In this document: piece by piece, positions 32,423-43,600 of the stretch
How positions within the stretch are numbered: position 1 is the first letter of the stretch
Layout: each line of letters starts with the position of its first letter
Assembly (NCBI GenBank): GCA_030686995.1
Contig: CM060703.1
Location: 118,278,861 to 118,342,860 of the forward strand
Direction: 5' to 3'
Origin: Artemisia argyi
Taxonomy: Eukaryota; Streptophyta; Magnoliopsida; Asterales; Asteraceae
DNA: 64,000 nucleotides
Position numbers and translations under genes: made by a program
The notes under the pieces: model-generated
Told to the model about the DNA's origin: nothing
Databases searched by the model: none
Seen by the model: the letters and a program-made list of their open reading frames with translations, nothing else

Positions 32423-35376
32423 TGTAACAATTCGCAATTTCAGGTTAACTTTTATTCCCGAAAATTTCACTATTCACTTTTTACTATTCATCTCAGAAAT
32501 TTTTATTTCATATTCTCGTAAGTTAAACTATTTTAACGATAATCCGAGAGTTTGACGCTCGTCGGATCATTTCTGCAAAAATCACAAAGCCGTGTCCGAG
32601 ATTTACTTTTAGGTTTAAACGTCATTCCAGTATCCCGATATCTCCATAAAACATTATAAACAATAGAAATATGATTTTCTCTCATTTTAGGACAATTCCA
32701 AAAGTTTTGGAATTTTACATTTTCCAGTTCAGCGTTTTACGCGAATTACGCGTTTTAGACCCGCGTTTCCAGTTTTAACAGCGTTTAAGCAACCCAATAG
32801 AACTTATCACTAATTAAATATGCTAAGATAGGTTATATTGATAAGATTTAACATATTTACAAGTTTCATATTTTTAGGATACCCGATTTTAAGTTTCGTG
32901 ACTTTAAGACTTACTATTAGCGATTACCTGGACCAAAACTCGCCCCGTAAACACTAGGTGTTATCAAAAACTCACCAATCTTATCTTGGAAGTCTTATAA
33001 GGTGTTTTTAGCTAGTCATCTAGCCTAGTCATAACTAGATAATATCACAAAATATCTACTAAAGTATAACAAACCAATTTTGTTACTTCATTCATTTTAT
33101 ATCATTTACACTTAATCAAAAATAATCAAACTCATTCTCTTCCTTTCTCTCTCAATACCAACGACCCAAACACATAAAATAACCCATTTTGATCATGATT
33201 CTTTCAAGTTTCATCCATCATAAGTATAGCCTTATGTTCCTTGCATGATCCTTAACACCTTTCAACCATAAAATCACCATAAAACACCACAAAAACTCAT
33301 CAAATTCGCAAGTGTTCTTAGTGAAGATTTTTACTAAAGGTTGTTTTTATGTTAGATTAGTATTTATCAAGGGATTATAAGATAGGGTTTTTGATATGGA
33401 AGCATGGCTATGGTTGGAAAATTTTAGGAAGATTTAGTAGTGGTTCTTGGTTTTGATCTTGGTTCTAGTTAGTTTCTTCACAAGTTGTAAGCAAACCCTA
33501 TTACACTTTCTTGCTCAATATCATTTTCATGCTCTTTGTGTTTCTTTCATGCTATATATGGTCTTTGTATTGTGTTCATGATGTTTAAAAATGGATAAAA
33601 CGAGTATTGGTATACATATGTTAACTTATGACAAGCAAACAAGCAAACTAGTGATTTTTATGAAAAACCACGACCACAATAGTATAACTTTGATATTTGA
33701 CACTTACTTACTGTTAAAGAGGACTTAACAAGGAAAACATAGCAATTTGAATCACCCAAAACGAGTACACGAGTCAAAAGTTATGACCGTTTGAAGTTAG
33801 CGAAACCAAAACGGCAAAACTGCCTAAATAGCATTCTGATCAAATTATGATTTTGAAAGTCCCACTTCTGTTCCGATTCATCAAAAAGTTAAAACACGAA
33901 AGTTGTCCGGAACGACGTTTTCGTTCAGGAACAAAGAAGCTCGAGACCTGAAAATGCTTTCTGAGTGATAAGTTTCTTTAAATTCTTAACAGCCCATTTT
34001 TAGACCAAAGTAACTATATAATTGTTATAATTAGATGAGACCAAGAAGTCTAATGACCTAAAGCTAAGACCACAACCATGGCTAAAGCCAAGGTTGAGTC
34101 TCAAGACCATGGTAACAATGACCAAGGTCACGGCAAAGCCACGGCTAAAGACCATATAACTTTTAAAGATCAAAACTTATATATATGTTATCAAATACTA
34201 CAATAGTAGGGAGCCTCATGTGAGGAGTTCATTGAGTAAGCCGTCGAGACGAGTTGTGGATTTACGAGTTAAAGTGTCCTGGCTCCTCGAACGTTTACTC
34301 CATGACTTCTGAATTATGTCGGCCCGAACGGTAGTAAGAGATATACAACTTATACATGTTTCATAGACCACTTATATTCAAAGACTTACACTATATACTA
34401 AGTACTACATCATGAACATTATGCAAGACATATATAGGCAATTCGTCGTATTCTTAGACGTTACTCCAAACCTAAGTCGCAACGTTCTATTATAGGCTGC
34501 TCTTAGAGACTTTCGCGATTCGACTACCATTTTCATTACTCACTACATAGACTTAAGGTGAGTCATAGCCCCTACTCTTTTCGTACTTGTTTTAACTCTT
34601 GGGGGGGATACATGCTCAACTACTTGCTTACTTGTATAAATACTCTTAAACATTTATACTTGATTGTCTTATACTTGATGGCATTATATTTGATTTCATA
34701 CATACATGACTGTCTTTTATCTTTGGGAAGTGGCTCCCAGTAAACTTATATCTTTGGGAAGTGGCTCTCAGTTTTCTTTGGGAAGTGGCTCCCAGTTGGC
34801 TTTGATACATCCTAACATTTTCGAATGTTGGATACATCATAAAAGTGAGGTCTTCGGAGATGAAGTAGAGACTCACTACTAATTGCTTAATTGTCTTGAT
34901 GAACTTATACATGTCTTTATTATACTATATGTTGGCAGTGGGTTGTGAACACACAGGTTACAAGTCTCTTATGGCGGGACTTGTAACTGAGTGGATTCTC
35001 AATGCCTTTGCTGTGTGAACATTCTTTTAAGACTTTTTCAACTGTTTTAAGACAAACTCTATGAACTCACCAACCATTGTGTTGACACTTTAGCATGTTT
35101 ATCTCAGGTTAGTAAGGCGATAGCTAGTGCATGGAACTTAGAGTCAAGCTGCATATTCTGAAGACTTACGCTTTTATCATTTACCATTCAAAACATCTTG
35201 TATACATTTATGTATCATACTTTGGAATCTCATGTTTGTAACTTTGAATTCATTAATCGAATGGTAACTTTTCAAAACGTCTCATTTAGAGTTCGTTTTC
35301 TATAACTTATACTTTGTATTATGAAGTAGCACCCCTATGACACAGTCTTCCGCTGCGGTATTTTGGGGGTGTTACA
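32423..35376 (+). repeat. LARD-B left LTR
   Basis: TGTAACAATTCG to GGGGGTGTTACA. The proximal part matches the LTR of the gag-only element (GTTTGACGCTCGTCGGATC). The middle (about 32770-33480) is unique to LARD-B, and the distal part is common to the family, which makes it a mosaic. Confidence 0.88.
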
Positions 35377-36062
35377 GATTGGTACCAGAGCCTTGGTTAT
35401 AGAGAACTAGGTTGCATTTAGTGCCTAGACTATAACTGCTATATACGTTGGGACCTTCCTCTTTATTTGCCCTACACACAATACATACACATATGCTTTT
35501 TGGTTAGAGGTTTGCTTAGTTCCACGCTGTTAGATGATGTGACTTTAGTATTATAAGGAGCCCCAGAGATTAGCCGAGTCATTAAAAACATGGAGCTCAG
35601 TAATAACTAATTATTTAACTTGATCTTGTGACAGTTCTTGTTTGATTAGACACAAGATTTGAGTTAAATAATATTATTGCTTAGCTTTAGGGATTTGATG
35701 ACTTGATTATCTTACTATCGGCCTCAGAAGGCGGATTTTGTGTCAGAAATTCTTAAGTAGGATGATTTAGAATCTCCTTATTTAAATGGATTGGGACGCC
35801 TCTTCAGTTAAATAAAGAAATTGTAAATCACCGAACCATAAGTTTATGAGACCTTACTTACATAAATTTGGACGCTTCTTTATGTAAGTAATGTGTTATA
35901 AATAAGTGGGCTTAATTGTAGCCGATACGACTCCTTAACCAGAATCTTAGACGAATCAGAGTAAACATCACTATATTAGAGATCCCGAATTCTCTTAGAC
36001 ACATCGTAAGTAGTTAACATCAACTGAACTTCGGGACGAAGTTCTCCGTAAGGGGTAGAGAC
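35377..36062 (+). other. LARD-B core: primer site, non-coding DNA, hairpin, polypurine tract
   Basis: Primer site TGGTACCAGAGCC at 35380-35392; hairpin GAACTTCG (36026-36033) and CGAAGTTC (36037-36044); purine tract ending at 36062. No ORF. Confidence 0.85.
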
Positions 36063-39030
36063 TGTAACAATTCGCAATTTCAGGTTAACTTTTATTCCCG
36101 AAAATTTCACTATTCACTTTTTACTATTCACTTTTCACTATTCATCTCAGAAATTTTTATTTCATATTCTCGTAAGTTAAACTATTTTAACGATAATCCG
36201 AGAGTTTGACGCTCGTCGGATCATTTCTGCAAAAATCACAAAGCCGTGTCCGAGATTTACTTTTAGGTTTAAACGTCATTCCAGTATCCCGATATCTCCA
36301 TAAAACATTATAAACAATAGAAATATGATTTTCTCTCATTTTAGGACAATTCCAAAAGTTTTGGAATTTTACATTTTCCAGTTCAGCGTTTTACGCGAAT
36401 TACGCGTTTTAGACCCGCGTTTCCAGTTTTAACAGCGTTTAAGCAACCCAATAGAACTTATCACTAATTAAATATGCTAAGATAGGTTATATTGATAAGA
36501 TTTAACATATTTACAAGTTTCATATTTTTAGGATACCCGATTTTAAGTTTCGTGACTTTAAGACTTACTATTAGCGATTACCTGGACCAAAACTCGCCCC
36601 GTAAACACTAGGTGTTATCAAAAACTCACCAATCTTATCTTGGAAGTCTTATAAGGTGTTTTTAGCTAGTCATCTAGCCTAGTCATAACTAGATAATATC
36701 ACAAAATATCTACTAAAGTATAACAAACCAATTTTGTTACTTCATTCATTTTATATCATTTACACTTAATCAAAAATAATCAAACTCATTCTCTTCCTTT
36801 CTCTCTCAATACCAACGACCCAAACACATAAAATAACCCATTTTGATCATGATTCTTTCAAGTTTCATCCATCATAAGTATAGCCTTATGTTCCTTGCAT
36901 GATCCTTAACACCTTTCAACCATAAAATCACCATAAAACACCACAAAAACTCATCAAATTCGCAAGTGTTCTTAGTGAAGATTTTTACTAAAGGTTGTTT
37001 TTATGTTAGATTAGTATTTATCAAGGGATTATAAGATAGGGTTTTTGATATGGAAGCATGGCTATGGTTGGAAAATTTTAGGAAGATTTAGTAGTGGTTC
37101 TTGGTTTTGATCTTGGTTCTAGTTAGTTTCTTCACAAGTTGTAAGCAAACCCTATTACACTTTCTTGCTCAATATAATTTTCATGCTCTTTGTGTTTCTT
37201 TCATGCTATATATGGTCTTTGTATTGTGTTCATGATGTTTAAAAATGGATAAAACGAGTATTGGTATACATATGTTAACTTATGACAAGCAAACAAGCAA
37301 ACTAGTGATTTTTATGAAAAACCACGACCACAATAGTATAACTTTGATATTTGACACTTACTTACTGTTAAAGAGGACTTAACAAGGAAAACATAGCAAT
37401 TTGAATCACCCAAAACGAGTACACGAGTCAAAAGTTATGACCGTTTGAAGTTAGCGAAACCAAAACGGCAAAACTGCCTAAATAGCATTCTGATCAAATT
37501 ATGATTTTGAAAGTCCCACTTCTGGTCCGATTCATCAAAAAGTTAAAACACGAAAGTTGTCCGGAACGACGTTTTCGTTCAGGAACAAAGAAGCTCGAGA
37601 CCTGAAAATGCTTTCTGAGTGATAATTTTCTTTAAATTCTTAACAGCCCATTTTTAGACCAAAGTAACTATATAATTGTTATAATTAGATGAGACCAAGA
37701 AGTCTAATGACCTAAAGCTAAGACCACAACCATGGCTAAAGCCAAGGTTGAGTCTCAAGACCATGGTAACAATGACCAAGGTCACGGCAAAGCCACGGCT
37801 AAAGACCATATAACTTTTAAAGATCAAAACTTATATATATGTTATCAAATACTACAATAGTAGGGAGCCTCATGTGAGGAGTTCATTGAGTAAGCCGTCG
37901 AGACGAGTTGTGGATTTACGAGTTAAAGTGTCCTGGCTCCTCGAACGTTTACTCCATGACTTCTGAATTATGTCGGCCCGAACGGTAGTAAGAGATATAC
38001 AACTTATACATGTTTCATAGACCACTTATATTCAAAGACTTACACTATATACTAAGTACTACATCATGAACATTATGCAAGACATATATAGGCAATTCGT
38101 CGTATTCTTAGACGTTACTCCAAACCTAAGTCGCAACGTTCTATTATAGGCTGCTCTTAGAGACTTTCGCGATTCGACTACCATTTTCATTACTCACTAC
38201 ATAGACTTAAGGTGAGTCATAGCCCCTACTCTTTTCGTACTTGTTTTAACTCTTGGGGGGGATACATGCTCAACTACTTGCTTACTTGTATAAATACTCT
38301 TAAACATTTATACTTGATTGTCTTATACTTGATGGCATTATATTTGATTTCATACATACATGACTGTCTTTTATCTTTGGGAAGTGGCTCCCAGTAAACT
38401 TATATCTTTGGGAAGTGGCTCTCAGTTTTCTTTGGGAAGTGGCTCCCAGTTGGCTTTGATACATCCTAACATTTTCGAATGTTGGATACATCATAAAAGT
38501 GAGGTCTTCGGAGATGAAGTAGAGACTCACTACTAATTGCTTAATTGTCTTGATGAACTTATACATGTCTTTATTATACTATATGTTGGCAGTGGGTTGT
38601 GAACACACAGGTTACAAGTCTCTTATGGCGGGACTTGTAACTGAGTGGATTCTCAATGCCTTTGCTGTGTGAACATTCTTTTAAGACTTTTTCAACTGTT
38701 TTAAGACAAACTCTATGAACTCACCAACCATTGTGTTGACACTTTAGCATGTTTATCTCAGGTTAGTAAGGCGATAGCTAGTGCATGGAACTTAGAGTCA
38801 AGCTGCATATTCTGAAGACTTACGCTTTTATCATTTACCATTCAAAACATCTTGTATACATTTATGTATCATACTTTGGAATCTCATGTTTGTAACTTTG
38901 AATTCATTAATCGAATGGTAACTTTTCAAAACGTCTCATTTAGAGTTCGTTTTCTATAACTTATACTTTGTATTATGAAGTAGCACCCCTATGACACAGT
39001 CTTCCGCTGCGGTATTTTGGGGGTGTTACA
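36063..39030 (+). repeat. LARD-B right LTR
   Basis: Near-identical to 32423-35376, with one more tandem CACTATTCACTTTT-type unit close to the start. Confidence 0.9.
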
Positions 39031-39700
39031 TGCGTTATACTTAATTGCGTTATTCTATTTATTGGCTAGTAGTTATCTTTGGGAAGTGGCTCCCAGTTGT
39101 CTTTGGGAATTGGCTCCCAGTTGTCTTTGGGAATTGACTCCCAGTTGTCTTTGGGAATTGGCTCCCAAAGTGAGGTCTTCGGAGATGAAGTAGAGACTCA
39201 CTTCTAATTGCTTAAATTGTCTTGATGAACTTATACATGTCTTATTCATACTATATATGTTAGCAGTGGGTTGTGAACACACAGGTTGCAAGTCTCTTAT
39301 GGCGGGAATTGCAACTGAGTGGATTCACGATGCCTTTGCTGTGCGAATATTCTTTAAAGACTTTTCAACTGTTTTAAGACAAACTCTATGAACTCACCAA
39401 CCATTGTGTTGACACTTTAGCATGTTTGTCTCAGGTCTATAAGGTGATAGCTGTTGCATGGAGCATAGAGTCGCTTGGCATGTTTTGAAGACTTATGCTT
39501 TTATCTTTACCATTCGATATGTTTTAAAACTCTTATGTATTGTATTATGGAACTCAAGTTTGTATCTCGAAATTTATTAATCGAATGGTAACTTTTCAAA
39601 ACGTCTCATTTAGAGTTCATTTTCTATACCTTGTACTTTGTATTATGAAGTAGCACCCCTATGACACAGTCTTCCGCTGCGGTATTTTGGGGGTGTTACA
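39031..39700 (+). repeat. Right LTR of the gag-only element, second piece
   Basis: Continues the LTR interrupted at 32422 (first five bases are the TGCGT duplication). It holds four units of the 24-bp hairpin repeat (39076-39170) against three in the left LTR. It ends GGGTGTTACA and is followed by GATTA (39701-39705). Confidence 0.88.
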
Positions 39701-39705
39701 GATTA

Positions 39706-40660
39706 GATAAGTGAATGGGTGGTGTGAATTGGATGTGTGCATTGTTGATCAATTTATAGGAAGAGCAAGACATGGAAATTGGTGTTTGGATTTGATGTTG
39801 ATCCATACAATGTTGGAGGTTTCTAATCATATGGAAGAGTTCCAAGAAGTTGTCAAATCATTGGAAGTCAATCCAATGGAGTTGGATGGAGTGAAAGACT
39901 AAGTGGGGAAGTAAATGCTATGTGATCATGGTGGATATATGTTGTCAGGTTGTTCCACGGATTGGGAGGAACCAAAGGAATGGTTCCTTCCTCGTATTGT
40001 AAAGGTTCCTTGGGTTAGTTAAGGCAAATTTGAAATTTTGGCGGGAATGATGATGCTATAGGTTAATGGGTGATTAGATAGCTCTAGAATTACTGATAAA
40101 TACTAACTAGCATGTAGGAAGCAAGTTCGGATCCTAAGGATAGCTAGAAAAATTCAGAAAATTCAAGAAGCAAAATTTTCTGATGAGCGGTGGAACCTTG
40201 CGACAACATGGACGGAACCCATTTTTGGGTTCCGCCGTATCCGTCGGCAGAAAACTTGGAGGAACCAAGTTGGAACACGGATGGAACCAAAAATTGGGTT
40301 CCGTCGTATCCGTGGAGCCTCAGAATCGAGACAGAGTGCATTTTACGAGCACGTGAGTTTTTCGAATTCCAAAATTTTTCCTTAAACTTAAGCAATCAAT
40401 TTTTTGTAGATGAAAGAAACAAAAATTTTAGGTAGAAACATGCTTACCTATATAGTTTGAGAGAGATTCTAGCACTCAAAATTTTGCCGAAAAGTGAAAA
40501 TAGCATAATACCAAATTCTTATCCCCTGCAAATTTGGTTAGTTCCAACATAATTCATACACATAATATCATCCTAAGACATCATAAAATGATAACATAAC
40601 ATTGTTTTGATGACCAAATTGTTTAAATGCACTCTTGTGCCAAACACCCTCTTATCTTGC
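39706..40660 (-). promoter_or_regulatory. Palindrome-rich promoter-like region, minus strand
   Basis: Three inverted repeats of one type occur: AGGAACCA/TGGTTCCT (39967-39974 and 39981-39988), CGGAACCCA/TGGGTTCCG with loop TTTT (40213-40234), and GGAACCAA...TTGGGTTCC (40283-40302). A minus-strand TATA box (TATAAA, 39753-39758) follows. Palindromes upstream of TATA are a Sirevirus LTR trait, so this is probably the U3 part of the 3' LTR of the minus-strand element, or an internal promoter of it. No clear LTR start was found. The plus-strand frame 39711-39902 resembles nothing known. Confidence 0.45.
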
Positions 40661-43600
40661 TCATTTCTTGTTCACCTTCTTGTAGATCTTCCCAAGGTAT
40701 CTCCCAAAGAATTTCCACATGCCTTTGGTCTGTTTGTACTCCTCCGACTCATTCTTAATGGTTCGAAGTTGTGAGAGGTACTCAAGAGGAGGGAGCCTAT
40801 TGTTTGGTAGATTGTCGTCTTCACTCATGGAGGATGATGATGATGAGGTTGGAGGGTGAGGACGTTTACCTTTGGCTTTGTAGACTAACTCATCACTCAA
40901 TGGCTCAAAGGTGTGAGGAATGAGAGGATAATCTAGGCGACGACCTTTTGGAGATGGAGGAATGGGTTCACAAAACCTAAAGAGACGGGTAAGAAGCATC
41001 CCGTATGGAAGAGCGGTGGTACCTTGAACCGAGATGTTTGCCATCCTTTTGGTAATGTAGTAGGCTAAGTTGAAGGTTTGTCGGGTGGAAACACTATAGA
41101 GCATGTTGCAGAGACAAGTGTTGACATGGTCCCTATTTCCTAAAGTGCTAATGACATTGGCCCTAATGATACTCATTGAGCTCCATTCCAAAAGGGTCTT
41201 TATGTAACACCTAAAATCCTAAAGCATGTGAAAAGACCAAATTACCCCTACAAGTTTAAAAATTTATTTAAGGCTTATAAAGTATCCAAATAATTCCCAA
41301 ACTTCAAACAATGCACAAGTTATGATCCCAAATAATTTTAACAATCTTATTTAACATTTATATGTGTGGTAAAATTACCAAAATGCCCTTAGATTGGCCG
41401 ATTAAATGATAAGTGAATTTATTTTGATTTATTGGAAATCAAAGAGATATACATTATCTAAAAATGGAAGGTAATCTTCATGAATATTCTCCCAACCATA
41501 AATCACGAAATTCCTGGTCTTTTTCCCCTCCCCACACGTTTTCTTCATATTAAAAACAAATCCCTACCTTTTCTATTTCAAAACCCTAATACCGACCCAA
41601 TATTTACACACACAAACATTTCCACAGCCTCCATTCGACTCACACAGCACTCCTAAGCATTTTTCTGTGAGTTATCATCATCCTAAGAAGCCAAGAAAAA
41701 TCCCATTCGAATTGTTGAAGCCTTACACGATCGTGGCATTTTTTTCTTTGTGTCGAGCCCTAAAACAAAGGTAAATTCGTTATGTTTCATACGACCTCTA
41801 TAAAAATGAATTCTTATTTTTCTGATGTTCCTTACATCATATAAGACCCACGAAAATTGGTTTCAAGGTTGGAAGATCATTGGTGAAGTCGTGGTGATTT
41901 TTGGATTGTTTGGCCTATACGCGTATGCTATAAATCGTACAGCCCTCTCCACACATTCAAGTCTTGGTTTGGTATTTTTCTCAGGTCCCTTACACCTTAT
42001 GAACATGAAATAAAATGTTTCATTCGATCCATGCACACTCTATATCATATTCGTGAATTAAACCCTAAAAACGTGTATAATTGTAAAAGATATCATGCGA
42101 TCCAAAATAATTCTTAATAAAATTTGTATACACCTATTATGATGTGTTATAACCTGGAAAAATGTTGGAAGAATTATCATGGCCTAAAACATTGTGTTTC
42201 GTAATTATTTTGTTTTGATTAAATCGTATAAAGAGAAAAAGAAAATAAAATTGTGTAACCTAGGGTTTATGAACTAGGGCTTGTTTTGATTTTATTAATG
42301 GCTCTTAAATGATTAAGTAATGATTAAAATTGGATTAGGTTTGATTAGGGTTTTTAATCATGCATAAAAATGTTATACGATTTGGTATAAATGATTTGGG
42401 TGAGTTTCGTAAACTTTAAAACTTAAGGGTTATTTTAGAACTTAAATTGGATCATATATAATTCGAATAAAATATAACTTAAGGGTGCTATGTGTAAATT
42501 TTGTATTTAAAGGGATTAAAATGTTTATTTAATTAAGCATTATGCGATTTTATAATTAATTAAAGTAGAAGGACTAAAAGTGTAATTTCTGGAAACTTGG
42601 GACTGATTTGGGTAATAAAATATATTCAGGGGGTTTTGTGCTAATTTGGTAATTTAATGGCTTAATATGTAATTATAGATAATTAAAAGTTGAAATTGTA
42701 AATTAAAAGGTTAAATATGTAACTTTGATAACTTGAGGGACTTGATGTGTAAATTATGAATACTTGAGTATCCATTCGTATATTATGATAAAATAAGTGA
42801 TCATGGTGTAAAATGGATAAGTTAAGGGTTTAATGTGTAACTATGAAGACTAAAAGGTTTAAAGTGTAATTTTGGAATGTAAGGGTATAAAGTGTAAAGT
42901 TATGAAACCCTAAGGACCAAATGTGTAAATATGTTAAAAGATACTTTGATTCCATTAATAATGACTCAACTTTCTAATTATGGAAACTTTCTAAAAGTGG
43001 AAACTTACTATTTATGGAAACCTGCTAAAAGTGGAAAGTCACTTTAAATGGAAAGTTACTAAAACTGGAAAGCCGACTAAAATGAGAAATCTGAATTGAA
43101 TAAGTTATTAATAATAAGCCGATCATTAATTCGTGTAGATTCGTTGAAGAAGGAGTGTTTCCATATGCTTACGTATGTTATGATTTCGATGGCAATTGAG
43201 GTACAGATATTCTGACCTTTCTCAAAAGGTTTCTCATGATCTCTTTCATATTCTGATCCATTAGTTCCCGAATTGATGCCATTGCTATGATCCCCTTTAC
43301 TTGAACCTTCTCTGTTGATCCCACTTGATATGACCTCCGTTATGAACCTATGCTATGAAAACCTTCTTAATGATACCATGGAAATGTTTTGAGAAGAACC
43401 GATTTGAAAAGATGTTTATAAATGATGCTAAATTTCTTTTTAAAAGAAAGGTTATTTAACTTTCATGAACACTATATTTTGAAAGACCATTTTTATGAAA
43501 ACTGTTTTAAAAGATTATTTAAATTAGACTTTTAATAGAAACTTTTGAAACTGACTTTTGAACTGAACCATGAATTGATTTTTGAATATGAACCTTGACC

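Larger units (their letters stand above)
32423..39030 (+). mobile_element. LARD-B: complete non-autonomous element nested in an LTR
   Basis: LTRs 32423-35376 (2954 bp) and 36063-39030 (2968 bp) flank a 686-bp non-coding core. TGCGT duplication on both sides. The LTRs differ by one extra 14-bp TTTTCACTATTCA-type unit near 36120 and only about three substitutions that I noticed, so this is the youngest insertion seen here. The core has primer site, hairpin and polypurine tract but no ORF, and is nearly identical to the LARD-A core. Confidence 0.9.
24625..39700 (+). mobile_element. Gag-only Tekay-like element (TR-GAG type) with a nested LARD
   Basis: Left LTR 24625-27736 (3112 bp), internal domain 27737-29938 (2202 bp), and right LTR in two pieces (29939-32422 and 39031-39700) split by another element. 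GATTA flanks both ends. The internal domain has primer site, one gag ORF, hairpin and polypurine tract, and no protease, RT, RNase H or integrase. The two LTRs differ at more sites than those of the nested LARD, as expected if this is the older insertion. Without pol it would need proteins from a full relative to move. Confidence 0.88.

Noticed and set aside
39711..39902. 63-codon plus frame next to the GATTA duplication
   Set aside because: No likeness recognised, and the opposite strand offers a better promoter reading; could still be a gene scrap.
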